A stretch of DNA of 64,000 bases from Verrucomicrobiota bacterium (GCA_026397915.1 JAPLTX010000055.1:62001-126000); one strand, 5' to 3'; numbered from the stretch's first letter, positions 35,616 to 45,177 are shown. Notes: a model not told the origin generated them from the sequence alone. Numbers and translations are program-made.

Positions 35616-36512
35616 ATGATGAAGACAGCCATGCGGTTGTTGATCTTGGGTTTGTCGGCCATCGCGTCTTCCTGCCCGGCTGCCGAAAGCAACGACTTCC
35701 CGGATATTTCCAGCGTGCCGACGGACTTGGAGGTTCCGCCGTTGACGGACGCCGCGCCGGGTTCGGGCCTGCGCGTGAAGCAGACATTGCCGGCGTGGCA
35801 TCAAACAGCGGTGTATCACGTGTTGTATCTGCCTAAAGACTGGCAACCGTCGCGGCGCTATCCGGTCATCGTCGAGTATGCCGGCAACGGCAATTACAGG
35901 AACAAGTTCGGCGACGTCAGCACCGGCCATCCTGAGGGCAGCAAGCTAGGCTACGGCATGTCGGCGGGTAAGGGTTTCATCTGGCTTTGCCTGCCGTATC
36001 TCAACGACGCCGGCAACGACATCGCCATCACTTGGTGGGGCGACAAGCCAACCTACAACGCCGAGCCGACGCTGAAATACTGCCGCGAGGCCGTGCCGTG
36101 GGTCTGCCGCGAATACGGCGGCGACCCGCAGCGCGTCGTCCTTTGCGGTTTCTCGCGCGGCGCCATCGCCTGCAACTTCCTCGGCCTGCACGACGACGCG
36201 ACGGCGAAGCTCTGGTGCGGGTTTGTGCCCTACAGCCACTACGACGGCGTGCGGACACAGTGGCCCTATCCCGGCGCTGATCTCGCCTCGGCGCTGGCGC
36301 GGTTGAAACGGCTCGGCTCGCGGCCGCAGTTCATCTGCCATGAAGGCGCCGGTGCCGAGGAAACGCGCCGTTATCTCGCCGCAGAGATGCCGGGAGGAGA
36401 TTTTGTCTTCGTCTCGACCGGTTTCCGCAACCACAGCGACGCGTGGGCGCTCCGCCCCTGCGAAGCGCGCACGAAGCTCCGCACGTGGCTCAACAAGCTC
36501 GTCTCGCAATGA
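35616..36512 (+). CDS. Secreted alpha/beta hydrolase (esterase-like)
   Basis: A 298-residue exported alpha/beta hydrolase. I use the first ATG of the MM pair at 35616, right after the paralog E stop; 35619 is equally possible. Signal ~1-22 (MKTAMRLLILGLSAIASSCP, a possible lipobox-free Sec signal). The nucleophile elbow is GFSRGA with Ser180, and the catalytic His is probably His273 in RNHSDAW. YPVIVEYAGNGNYRNKFGD is an oxyanion-side segment. This resembles poly-hydroxybutyrate depolymerase/acetyl-xylan-esterase-like proteins found in planctomycetes, so a role in deacylating glycans is plausible. The stop overlaps the next start (ATGA). Confidence 0.7.
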   Translation: MMKTAMRLLILGLSAIASSCPAAESNDFPDISSVPTDLEVPPLTDAAPGSGLRVKQTLPAWHQTAVYHVLYLPKDWQPSRRYPVIVEYAGNGNYRNKFGDVSTGHPEGSKLGYGMSAGKGFIWLCLPYLNDAGNDIAITWWGDKPTYNAEPTLKYCREAVPWVCREYGGDPQRVVLCGFSRGAIACNFLGLHDDATAKLWCGFVPYSHYDGVRTQWPYPGADLASALARLKRLGSRPQFICHEGAGAEETRRYLAAEMPGGDFVFVSTGFRNHSDAWALRPCEARTKLRTWLNKLVSQ

Positions 36513-38701
36513 ATCTACCAAAAGTTGTCCTGCCTCTGCTAATGCTGACGCTTGCCGATGCCAGCGCCAGCGAATTGTCCATCGCCGACCGCATCCGTCC
36601 CGTCGCCAAGGGAACCGGCTTCGCAATGGACGGCTACTTCGTTTGGTGCGGCTCGGTCATCAAGGTTGGCGACCAGTATCACATGTTCGCGTCGCGCTGG
36701 CCGGTGGAGACGAAGTTCCCCGAAGGCTATCGCCAGAACTCGGAGATCGTCCGGGCCGTCGCATCACGGCCAGAGGGGCCTTACAAGTTTGCGGAGGTCG
36801 TCGTCGGCAAGCGCGATCCGGACAAGTGGGACAGCGGCATGGCGCATAATCCCGCCATCTACAAGGTCGGCGACACGTTCGTGCTCTACTACAACGCTTC
36901 CGCCATCGGCTCGCGTTACCGGCAGATCGGCATCGCCACTGCGCCGAGCGTCACCGGCCCGTGGACGCGCCGCGACAAGCCGCTCGACCTCGGTCTTGCC
37001 GCCGACGCGAACAATCCTGCGGCGTGTTTCGAACCGGACGGCAGCGTCAGGCTGTTCTGGCGCACGGTCAACCTGCGCGTGATCATCTCGGTCGCGCGCT
37101 CGTTCGAGGGGCCTTACACGGTGGCCAACGACGGCGTCTGGCCCGCGGCGCGGCTGGAGGATTTCTTCTTCTTCAAACACGCCGGCGCGTATCACGTCGT
37201 CTGCGAGGACAACGCCGGCAGCGTCACCGGCCACGAACGATGGGGCGCGCATCTCTGCTCGCCCGACGGCGTCGCTGCTTGGCGGCCGACAGCGCAGCCC
37301 GCTGCCTACGATCACACGATCCGCTGGACCGACGGCACGGAATTCCATCCGGTCCGTCGCGAGCGTCCGTGGTTTCTGATCGAGGACGGCAAGCTCACGC
37401 ATCTCTTCACGGCGGTCTATGACGGCGAGCGGACATGGAACCAACCCGTGCCGCTCGTGCCGCCGCTCGCGCAGACGCCGTCGCCTGCGACGCCGTGGAA
37501 GCCGTCGCGTGACGATGGCACCTACCAGAACGGCGGCTACTGGGCGACGCCGTTGCCGTGGCTGATGGAGACGCTGATGCGCGCCGACCCGGCTCGCGCG
37601 GCGGCGGCATTCTGCGACGCGGTGGAGGATTTCCAAGCGCGCAAGGACATCAACGAATGGGTCAACGACAACGCGTCGAAGAAATGCGGCGTGCGTGACT
37701 ATTGCGCCAGTGCCGCGATGCCGCTGGCGGGCGCGAAGCGGCTGCGGACGGCACTCGGAGCGACGGGCAAGCTTTCACCGCCGGAGTTGGCGAAGAAGTT
37801 CGATGGCGCCGAGAAATGGCTGCGCGAGCAGGCCAAGCGCGTCCTGCGCGGCAGCTCGCGCGTTGGCAAGGATGGCGTGCGCATCTTCACGCCCGACGCG
37901 ACCGGCGGCTACGGCGCATTCTGGGTGCGCGACTGGAGTTACATGATCGAAGGCTGCCCGGAGGCGTTCACACGCGAGGAGATTCGCGACGGCTACTTGT
38001 TCCTCGCGGCGGCGCAGCGCGAGGACGGTTGCATGCCCGACCGCGTGCGTGCCGACGGCAAGGGCGTCTATTCGCCCGGCGGCGAGGCGAAGCCGTTCAG
38101 CAAGAGCGGCTCGGTGGACCAGTCGCCGTTCATGGTCATCCTCTGCCATCAATACTGGAAGCTCCACGGCGACCTCGACCCGTTCCGCCGCACAGCCGAC
38201 GCGCTGGAGAAGGCGATGCGCTTTACGCCGCGCAATCCGGCCAACGGCCTCGTGACGATCACCGAAGCGACGCTGTTCCGGCCTTACAGCTTCCTCGACA
38301 CCGTGCCGCTGGTGGGCGATCAGCAGTTTGACTCCGTGTTGTTCTGGGACGCCTGCGTGAACCTCGCCGAGATGTTCGACTCCGCCGGCCATAGCGACCG
38401 CGCCGCTTCGTGGCGACGCGAGGCCGAGCGCGTGAAGAAATCTCTCGCAAGCCTCTGGGACGACAACCTCGGCATGTTCGTCGCCGCGAGCGAGAAGTGG
38501 CGTCAGCCGTCGGTGTGGGGTTCGCTCTTTGCGGTTTACTCCGGCTTGGTCACGCCGGAGCAGAGCGACCGCATTGCGTGTTACTGCATCGAGAACAATC
38601 ACCTCATCATCCACCGCGGCCAAGTCCGCCATTTGCCGAAAGGCCTGTTCTGGGGGCGACTCCAGCAAGAATACGCGGCGGAACGACAAGGAAACCGCTA
38701 A
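36509..38701 (+). CDS. Five-bladed-propeller / (alpha/alpha)6-barrel fusion, possible permuted glycosidase
   Basis: A 730-residue secreted protein with no exact family I can name. Residues ~1-21 are a signal; ~25-320 look like a GH43/GH117-type five-bladed propeller (GYFVWCGSVIKVGDQYHMFA, DSGMAHNPAIYKVGDTFVLY). Residues ~330-420 carry GTYQNGGYWATPLPW and VRDYCASAAMPLAGAKRL, which in six-hairpin glycosidases normally close the barrel. From ~430 the N-terminal half of such a barrel follows (GGYGAFWVRDWSYMIEG, SGSVDQSPFMVILCHQYW), ending at HLPKGLFWG and a short tail. The order therefore appears permuted. The start overlaps the upstream stop; the end overlaps the convergent regulator stop by 4 bp. 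It could act on a disaccharide end of the target glycan. Confidence 0.55.
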   Translation: MNLPKVVLPLLMLTLADASASELSIADRIRPVAKGTGFAMDGYFVWCGSVIKVGDQYHMFASRWPVETKFPEGYRQNSEIVRAVASRPEGPYKFAEVVVGKRDPDKWDSGMAHNPAIYKVGDTFVLYYNASAIGSRYRQIGIATAPSVTGPWTRRDKPLDLGLAADANNPAACFEPDGSVRLFWRTVNLRVIISVARSFEGPYTVANDGVWPAARLEDFFFFKHAGAYHVVCEDNAGSVTGHERWGAHLCSPDGVAAWRPTAQPAAYDHTIRWTDGTEFHPVRRERPWFLIEDGKLTHLFTAVYDGERTWNQPVPLVPPLAQTPSPATPWKPSRDDGTYQNGGYWATPLPWLMETLMRADPARAAAAFCDAVEDFQARKDINEWVNDNASKKCGVRDYCASAAMPLAGAKRLRTALGATGKLSPPELAKKFDGAEKWLREQAKRVLRGSSRVGKDGVRIFTPDATGGYGAFWVRDWSYMIEGCPEAFTREEIRDGYLFLAAAQREDGCMPDRVRADGKGVYSPGGEAKPFSKSGSVDQSPFMVILCHQYWKLHGDLDPFRRTADALEKAMRFTPRNPANGLVTITEATLFRPYSFLDTVPLVGDQQFDSVLFWDACVNLAEMFDSAGHSDRAASWRREAERVKKSLASLWDDNLGMFVAASEKWRQPSVWGSLFAVYSGLVTPEQSDRIACYCIENNHLIIHRGQVRHLPKGLFWGRLQQEYAAERQGNR

Positions 38702-39603
38702 CCGCGATGTTGCGAGGCGACCGACTCGCGATACTGGGTGGGGCTGAGGCGGTCGAAGGCGCGGAAGACACGGTTAAAATGGGTCAGGCTGTTGAAACCG
38801 CAGGCGAAGCAGATGTCGGTGATGGAGTTCTGGGTTTCGGCGAGTTGCTTCTTTGCCTCGGCGACGCGACGAGCTTGGATGAAACGGATGAAACCGGTTC
38901 CCGTCGTCTGGCGAAAGACGTGCGAGAAATGGGCGGGAGACAGGCCGGCGTGGCTGGCGGCTTCGGCCAGCGCAAGCGCGGGGTCGCGGAACTCGCGTTC
39001 AACGAACTCCCGCGCGCGACGGACCTCGACTCGCTCCAATTGCGCCTGCAAGTCGCGGATGCGCTGGGCGCTCTCGCAAAGCTGCCGGGCAAATAGTTCC
39101 AGCAAGCGCATGACACAGGTGATCTGTTCCGGCGGCAGATGCGGGGCGCCCTCGTAGGCGGCGCGCAGGTCGCGGTCGGGAATCTTCAGCCACGCGAGCC
39201 GCTTCCGCAGCCGTCGGAACCCGGCGGGCGATTTCGGCTCGCGCAGGAGTTGGCCGCTGGAGATGGTGGCCACGTGGCGACCAAACACGAAGACGGGAAC
39301 TGCGATATCCCAGAAGCCCGCGTGGCAGACATATCGTTGCGCCTTGCCCGATGCCACCGCGTGCGAGTGATGCCGGCGGTCGCAAACAGTGCAGCGGCGC
39401 AGCCCGATGCGGTCGGCTCGAATCAATCTGCACACGGGGTTGTCTTCCCCTTCCTCGAACTTACGCCGGATGATCCCGCTCGCCGGCTCATTCAAGGCCA
39501 TGACCACGCCGGTCAGCTTTTTTAAGATGGCAGTGAACTCGGCGAACTTCGGCGAGTTCGCCAAGTGGTCGAAGTCAATGTTTGCGGCCAGGGGTGTTTT
39601 CAT
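38698..39603 (-). CDS. PocR-domain AraC-family transcriptional regulator
   Basis: A 301-residue cytoplasmic regulator. The ORF runs further upstream, but ATG at 39603 (MKTPLAANIDFDHLANSPKF) marks the start of the folded domain and leaves a 105-bp divergent promoter region. Residues ~15-180 match the PocR sensory domain (CRLIRADRIGLRRCTVCDRR, CHAGFWDIAVPVFVFGRHVA), with clustered cysteines that could bind a metal or redox-active ligand. Residues ~205-300 are an AraC-type double helix-turn-helix (ALAEAASHAGLSPAHFSHVF, ITDICFACGFNSLTHFNRVF). It is divergent from the GH2-led run at 39709 and likely activates it. PocR domains are thought to sense small hydrocarbon or sugar derivatives. Confidence 0.85.
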   Translation of the reverse strand: MKTPLAANIDFDHLANSPKFAEFTAILKKLTGVVMALNEPASGIIRRKFEEGEDNPVCRLIRADRIGLRRCTVCDRRHHSHAVASGKAQRYVCHAGFWDIAVPVFVFGRHVATISSGQLLREPKSPAGFRRLRKRLAWLKIPDRDLRAAYEGAPHLPPEQITCVMRLLELFARQLCESAQRIRDLQAQLERVEVRRAREFVEREFRDPALALAEAASHAGLSPAHFSHVFRQTTGTGFIRFIQARRVAEAKKQLAETQNSITDICFACGFNSLTHFNRVFRAFDRLSPTQYRESVASQHRG

Positions 39604-39637
39604 GCGATATGCCAGCGGCCGGAAGTTTAGAGATTTT

Positions 39638-39670
39638 CGAAAGATATGTAAAACAAACCGAAAGGGATGT
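39638..39670. promoter_or_regulatory. Paired direct repeat, likely AraC-type operator
   Basis: CGAAAGATATGT (39638-39649) and CGAAAGGGATGT (39659-39670) match at 10 of 12 positions and start exactly 21 bp apart, two helical turns. Tandem half-sites with this period are typical for AraC/XylS regulators. They lie between the PocR-AraC gene and the GH2 gene, ending 38 bp before the GH2 start. Confidence 0.55.
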
Positions 39671-39708
39671 TGAGACATTTTCCATGCCGCGTGGCAGGCT
39701 GCCTGATT

Positions 39709-42700
39709 ATGAAGCACACACTGCGACCCATCATGAAAGGATTCTCCATCTCGTCACCATTCTGGATCGCCGCCCTCGTCCTCTTGTTTTACGTGGAAGT
39801 GCCCACCGCCGGGGCAGCGCCGACGGTCATTTCACTCGATGGCGACGGCTGGCGGATTGCGACGGACCCGAAGAACGAGGGGCGCGAGGCGAAGTGGTTT
39901 GCCGCACCGCGGGAGGAGGCCCAGCCAACGAAGGTGCCGTGGATCATCCAGGACGCTTTCCCGGGCTATCACGGCGTGGCGTGGTATTGGCGGGAGTTCA
40001 CGCCGCCGAAGAATTCGTATCCGCAAGGACGATGCTTGCTGCGGCTCTGGGCGGTGGATTATTTCGCGGAGGTTTGGATCAACGGCAAATCCGTGGGCGG
40101 TCACGAGGGTGGCGAGACGTCGTTTGTGCTCGACGTGACCGACACGATTCGAGCTGGTGCGAAGAACCTGATCGCGGTGCGCGTGCTGAACCCGACGCAC
40201 GAGCGCATTGACGGGATCGTGTTGAAGGAGACGCCGAAGCAGGCGCGCTCGATTCCTTATCGCGCTGGCGACGCCTACAACCACGGCGGGATCACCGGCT
40301 CGGTGGAGTTGCTCGCCGTGCCGGCGGTGCGCGTGGAGGATTTGTTCGCTCGCGCCGAGTCGAAAACTGGCACGATCAGGATTCGAGCGAACGTCCGCAA
40401 CGCGACCAGGACGGCGGTGCGCGGACGCGTGGAGTTTACCGTCGCGCCGGCGGCGAACGGCGAGACGTTGCGAGCGGTGGTGGTTGAGCGTGAACTGGCG
40501 CCGGGCGACACGGTGGTTGAGGCGGAGGTGAAGCTCGATCAGCCGCGACTGTGGGAACTGAACGACCCCTTTCTCTACCGTGTCACCGCGCGCGTGGGCG
40601 ACAGCGAACAATCGGTGCGCTGCGGCTTTCGCGAGTTCCGGTTTGAGAACGGGTATTTCCGCATGAATGGTCGCCGGCTGTTTCTCCGCTCGACGCACAC
40701 ATGCAACCATTTCCCTGTCGGCCTGAAGCTGCCGCTCGATCCCGACATGGCGCGGCGCGATCTGCTCGACTTGAAGGTGATGGGCTTCAACATGATCCGG
40801 TTCATCTGGGGCGGCGCGGAGCGGTATCAACTCGACCTGTGCGATGAGATTGGCCTGATGGTATATGAGGAATCGTTTGCGTCGTGGGGGATGCAGGACT
40901 CACCGAAGCTGGCCGAGCGTTGGGAACGCTCCATCTCCGAACTGGTCCGCCGCGACCGCAATCATCCGAGCGTGGTGATTTGGGGACTGCTGAACGAGGT
41001 CCGGGACACGCCGCACTTCCGTCTCGCGGCGGCCTCGCTGCCGCTGGTTCGCAAGCTCGACGAGATGCGCATGGTGTTTCTCAACAGCGGCCGATGGGAT
41101 TTAGCCGGCGTGAACGACGAGGTGTTCTCCAAGCTCGACATCTGGCACGGCCCTGCCAACCGCGAACCGTGGGCGACGCTCAACGCGTCCGCCAAGCCGG
41201 TCGAAACCACGTTCAAATTCACCTGGCCGCCTCGGCAGGTGGCGCTGCATCCGGGGCCGCATGGCGAATACAGCGTTGCCCGCTGGACGGCACCCGCAGC
41301 GGACCGCTACGCCATCGCCGCCACGTTCGCCGGGCTGGCGAAGGCCACGACCGACGTGCATATCCTCCTCAACGGCCGCTCGCAGTTCGACGCGCTGCTC
41401 AACGTCGCTGGCGGGCCGAACGCGGTCACGCACACGCGCGAACTGGCGCTGGCGAAGGGCAACACGCTTGATTTCGTCGTCGGCTGGGGAAACGGCGGCT
41501 ACGGCAGCGACAGCACCGCGCTGACGGCTATGATCAAGTCCGCCGCGGGCCGCACGTTTGACTTCGCCGCCGATTTTCCGCGCGACAAGAATCCCGCCGG
41601 GCCGTGGTCGTGCGGCTGGATCGCGCCGGGGGACAAACCGAACGCGGCCACATTCGCCCTCTACACGGAGTCGAGATACAAACCGCGGCCGCGTTTCGGC
41701 AGCCTCGCCAATCCCGGCTCCGCCGAATGGGAAGATGTCGTGGCCGACCAGCACAACTACCCGCGCGTGCCGCACACGGCGGTCACGATTCAGAGCCTGC
41801 GGAACTTGGCGGGCGGAAACCTGCCGCTCTTCCTCTCCGAATACGGCATCGGCAGCGCCGTGGACTTGTGGCGCACGACCCGTCACTTCGAGCGGCTCGG
41901 CAAGACCGAGGTCGAGGACGCGCAGTTTTACCGCGACAAGCTCGACCGCTACCTCGCCGACTGGAAACGCTGGAAACTCGACGAGTTGTATGCGCGGCCA
42001 GAGGACTTTTTCGCGGAGAGTCTGCGCAAGATGGCCGGCCAGCGCACGCTCGGCCTGAATGCGATTCGCGCCAACCCGAACATCGTCGGCTACAGCCTCA
42101 CCGGCATGAACGACCACGTCAGTTGCGGCGAAGGGCTGACGACCACGTTCCGCGAACTCAAGCCCGGCACGGTGGACGCGATGTTTGAGGGCCTCGCACC
42201 GCTGCGGTTGTGCCTGTTCGCCGAACCGGTGAACGTCTATCGCGGCGCGCGCGTCCGCTTCGAGACGGTGCTCGCCAACGAAGACGCGCTCTCGCCCGGC
42301 GAATATCCGGTGCGGCTGCTCGTGGCCGGCCCGCAGAACCAGCGCATCTTCGAGAAGACCGTGAACGTGACCATCGCGAAGGACGCGCCCTTCGCTGTGC
42401 CGGTATTCGCGGACGACGTTGTCGTGGATGGCCCGTCGGGGCGATACCGGTTTCTGGCTTCGTTCGAGCGTGGCGGCGCAGCGACGGGCGGCGAAACGGA
42501 GTTTTACGTGGCCGATCCGGCGGAAATGCCGGCGGTCAAAACGGAAGTGACTCTTTGCGGCGAAGACGCCGCGTTGGCGAAGTGGCTTGCTGAACATGGC
42601 ATTCGCTCCCGGAAGCTGGCCGCTGGCGAACCGGCACAGCGTGAAGTGATTCTCGTTTCCAAGACGCCGCCGGCGTTTGAGGATCTCTGGCGTCGAGTTC

Positions 42701-43134
42701 AACGCGGGGCGACGGCGGTCCTTTTGTCGCCGGAGGTCTTGAAGAAAGGCGATCAGCCGCTCGGTTGGCTGCCGCTGGCGAACAAGGGCACCGCGAAACC
42801 GATTCGCGGCTGGCTCTATCTGAAGGACGAATGGGCGAAGCAACACCCGATCTTCGACGGCCTGCCGAGCGGAAGGCTGATGGATTACACCTTCTATCGC
42901 GAGATCATTCCCGACATGGTGCTGGTTGACCAAGCCCCGCCAGCCGAGGCCGTGGCCGGCGCGATCAAAGCCTCGCAGGATTACTCATCAGGACTGATGG
43001 TGGCGGTTTACAAATCCGGCGCCGGACGATTCATCCTGAGCACACTGCTGATCCGTGAGAACCTCGGCACGAATCCCGTCGCCGAGCGTCTGCTGCGTAA
43101 CCTGCTTAACTACGCAGCCGGCCAATCCAAATGA
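39709..43134 (+). CDS. GH2-family glycoside hydrolase with an inserted lectin-like domain
   Basis: A 1141-residue exported GH2-type enzyme (beta-galactosidase/glucuronidase/mannosidase superfamily). ATG 39709 begins MKHTLRPIMKGFS, a leader-like start; ATG 39733 is the alternative. N-terminal sugar-binding jellyroll (~40-215; YWREFTPP, YFAEVWINGKSVGGHEGG), immunoglobulin-like domain (~220-330) and TIM barrel from ~335. Acid/base Glu430 lies in IWGLLNEVRD and the nucleophile is likely Glu711 in LFLSEYGIG. The 281-residue gap between them is far larger than usual and contains a beta-sandwich (~505-660; VALHPGPHGEYSVARW). A C-terminal glutamine-amidotransferase-like region follows, ending RLLRNLLNYAAGQSK. 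It heads the run controlled by the divergent AraC gene. Confidence 0.7.
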   Translation: MKHTLRPIMKGFSISSPFWIAALVLLFYVEVPTAGAAPTVISLDGDGWRIATDPKNEGREAKWFAAPREEAQPTKVPWIIQDAFPGYHGVAWYWREFTPPKNSYPQGRCLLRLWAVDYFAEVWINGKSVGGHEGGETSFVLDVTDTIRAGAKNLIAVRVLNPTHERIDGIVLKETPKQARSIPYRAGDAYNHGGITGSVELLAVPAVRVEDLFARAESKTGTIRIRANVRNATRTAVRGRVEFTVAPAANGETLRAVVVERELAPGDTVVEAEVKLDQPRLWELNDPFLYRVTARVGDSEQSVRCGFREFRFENGYFRMNGRRLFLRSTHTCNHFPVGLKLPLDPDMARRDLLDLKVMGFNMIRFIWGGAERYQLDLCDEIGLMVYEESFASWGMQDSPKLAERWERSISELVRRDRNHPSVVIWGLLNEVRDTPHFRLAAASLPLVRKLDEMRMVFLNSGRWDLAGVNDEVFSKLDIWHGPANREPWATLNASAKPVETTFKFTWPPRQVALHPGPHGEYSVARWTAPAADRYAIAATFAGLAKATTDVHILLNGRSQFDALLNVAGGPNAVTHTRELALAKGNTLDFVVGWGNGGYGSDSTALTAMIKSAAGRTFDFAADFPRDKNPAGPWSCGWIAPGDKPNAATFALYTESRYKPRPRFGSLANPGSAEWEDVVADQHNYPRVPHTAVTIQSLRNLAGGNLPLFLSEYGIGSAVDLWRTTRHFERLGKTEVEDAQFYRDKLDRYLADWKRWKLDELYARPEDFFAESLRKMAGQRTLGLNAIRANPNIVGYSLTGMNDHVSCGEGLTTTFRELKPGTVDAMFEGLAPLRLCLFAEPVNVYRGARVRFETVLANEDALSPGEYPVRLLVAGPQNQRIFEKTVNVTIAKDAPFAVPVFADDVVVDGPSGRYRFLASFERGGAATGGETEFYVADPAEMPAVKTEVTLCGEDAALAKWLAEHGIRSRKLAAGEPAQREVILVSKTPPAFEDLWRRVQRGATAVLLSPEVLKKGDQPLGWLPLANKGTAKPIRGWLYLKDEWAKQHPIFDGLPSGRLMDYTFYREIIPDMVLVDQAPPAEAVAGAIKASQDYSSGLMVAVYKSGAGRFILSTLLIRENLGTNPVAERLLRNLLNYAAGQSK

Positions 43135-43144
43135 AGGGCCAATC

Positions 43145-45163
43145 ATGAAAACAACCCATGCGCTTCTGCTCTCCGTCCTCGTGGCTGCAACCGCGACCAG
43201 CGTTGCCGGTGCGGTTGAGTCGAAAACCACGGGCACCGTGAACTACGCGCGGCCGTTCGAGCCGCCGACGCGGCCGGCGTTCATTCCGTTGCCGCCCGGC
43301 GCGGTTGAACCCGGAGGCTGGCTGCGCGATTGGTGTCTGGCGGCGCGGGACGGATTTACCGGCCACATGGACGAGGTTCACCCGGAGTTCCAGCGAGCGT
43401 GGGCGGCGGACCACACGATGACTGGCGAGCGGCTCAATTGGCCCAAAGGCGGCTGGCCCTATGAGGGCGGCGGCTACTGGTTCGATGGTCTTGTCCGGCT
43501 TGGCTACGTCCTGCACGACGATGCGCTGATTGCCCAAGCGAAGAAACGCTTCGATGTCGTGGTCACGCGCATGAATCCGAACAGCATTCTGTTCATGTGG
43601 TGGCTCAACAAGAACAATCCCGACGATGTCAAAGGCAGCCTTGTCGCCAGCGCCTGGCCGGTCTGGGCGAACGGCTTGTTCGGGCGCGCGCTGGCGGGCT
43701 ACTACGCCGCCTCGGGGGAGAAACGCGCGTTGCAGACGCTGGAGATGGGCTACGGAGGCGACCGCGACTGGTTGCGGCTCGGATGGGGCAGCTCGAATCC
43801 CTGGCCCGCCTTCGACACCTACACTTGGACCGGGAACAAGGAGATCGCTGCAGCATTGACCACGCTCTTCTCGAAGGATGGTGGCGGGAAGAATCCCGGC
43901 GGAGCATCGTGGATGCGCTACCGCCAGATGCCGGACTTGAAACCGGGCGCCGAGAAGAACGATCACGTCGTCCATTTTCTCGAAAGCACGACGCCGTGGG
44001 CGCTGGGCTACCTCTGGACAGGCAACCGCGAGTTTCTCGATGCGACCCTCGCGTGGCACGATCTCCTCGAACGCGACGCGATGCAACCCTCCGGTGTGCC
44101 CGTGGCCGATGAGTTCTACGGGCCGACCGGCGCGTATCGCGGCACCGAGACCTGCGACGTGGCCGGTTACGTGTGGAGCCAGATTGAGCTGCTGACCGTG
44201 AGCGGCCAGGGGCGCATCGCGGACCGCGCCGAACGGGCGTTCTTCAACGCCGGCCCGGCCACGGTCGCGCGCGATTTCAAGACCCATGTCTATTTCCAGA
44301 GCCCCAATCGCATCGTGGACAAGTGTCCGCCGTATCCGCACGGACCGAAAGCCGAAGGGAACTCTTACGCGAAAACGCATTACCCGCTCTGCTGCACGGC
44401 GGCGCTCAACCGCACCGTGCCGTGGTATGTCACGCACATGTGGATGGCCACCTACGACAACGGCTTGGTGGCGACGCACTACGGTCCCTGCAAGGTCACC
44501 GCGCTGGCCGCCGACCGCGTGCCCGTCGAGATCGTCTGCCGGACCGACTACCCATTCAACAACGTCATCACCATGAGCGTGAAGCCGGCGCGGGCGGCGA
44601 CGTTCCCACTCTCGTTCCGCATCCCCGGCTGGTGCAAGAAGCCCGAACTGCGCGTCAACGGCTTTGTCCTCAAGGCAGCGCCCGACACCAATGGGTTTGT
44701 GCGCGTCGCGCGACTCTGGAAACCGGGCGATGCGATTCGCTTGCGATTTCCGATGTCGGCGAGCGTGCAGACTGGCCGTGACAATAACGCGCAAGGCGCG
44801 CCCTACGCATCGGTTTCCTACGGGCCGCTGCTCTTCGCTCTGCCGATTCCAGACACCAAGGACGAGAACACGCCAGACCCAGCCGCCAAATGGAACTACG
44901 CGCTGGACGTGCAGAAAGCCGGCGTCAGCGTGGAGCGACAAGCGATGCCCGCCAAATGGAACTGGTCGCTGAAAGCGCCGTTGAAGCTGCGCGTCAACGC
45001 CGTGCGTTGCGACTGGACGCCGACGCCGCAAAATCCATTGCCGCCCGAACCGGTCGCGAGATTGAAGTCGCTTGAAAGGATCATGCTGGTTCCCTACGGC
45101 TGCACCAAGTTCCGCGTTTCGATGTTCCCGGTCGCCGCCAAAGCCGGGAACTCTCAGCCGTGA
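43145..45163 (+). CDS. GH127-superfamily (DUF1680) glycosidase
   Basis: A 672-residue exported protein of the beta-L-arabinofuranosidase superfamily. The frame is open upstream into the GH2 3' end, but ATG 43145 gives the signal MKTTHALLLSVLVAATATSV. The zinc/nucleophile pattern is present: Glu335-x-Cys337 in GTETCDVAGY and Cys416-Cys417 in YPLCCTAALN. Barrel segments include PGGWLRDWCLAARDGFTGHM and WPYEGGGYWFDGLVRLGYVL; the C-terminal beta domain has LSFRIPGWCKKPELRVNG. It differs a good deal from the GH127 protein at 4937, so the two probably have different substrates. It follows the GH2 gene after 10 bp, in the same run. Confidence 0.75.
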   Translation: MKTTHALLLSVLVAATATSVAGAVESKTTGTVNYARPFEPPTRPAFIPLPPGAVEPGGWLRDWCLAARDGFTGHMDEVHPEFQRAWAADHTMTGERLNWPKGGWPYEGGGYWFDGLVRLGYVLHDDALIAQAKKRFDVVVTRMNPNSILFMWWLNKNNPDDVKGSLVASAWPVWANGLFGRALAGYYAASGEKRALQTLEMGYGGDRDWLRLGWGSSNPWPAFDTYTWTGNKEIAAALTTLFSKDGGGKNPGGASWMRYRQMPDLKPGAEKNDHVVHFLESTTPWALGYLWTGNREFLDATLAWHDLLERDAMQPSGVPVADEFYGPTGAYRGTETCDVAGYVWSQIELLTVSGQGRIADRAERAFFNAGPATVARDFKTHVYFQSPNRIVDKCPPYPHGPKAEGNSYAKTHYPLCCTAALNRTVPWYVTHMWMATYDNGLVATHYGPCKVTALAADRVPVEIVCRTDYPFNNVITMSVKPARAATFPLSFRIPGWCKKPELRVNGFVLKAAPDTNGFVRVARLWKPGDAIRLRFPMSASVQTGRDNNAQGAPYASVSYGPLLFALPIPDTKDENTPDPAAKWNYALDVQKAGVSVERQAMPAKWNWSLKAPLKLRVNAVRCDWTPTPQNPLPPEPVARLKSLERIMLVPYGCTKFRVSMFPVAAKAGNSQP

Positions 45164-45177
45164 TAGAAGACAAACAA

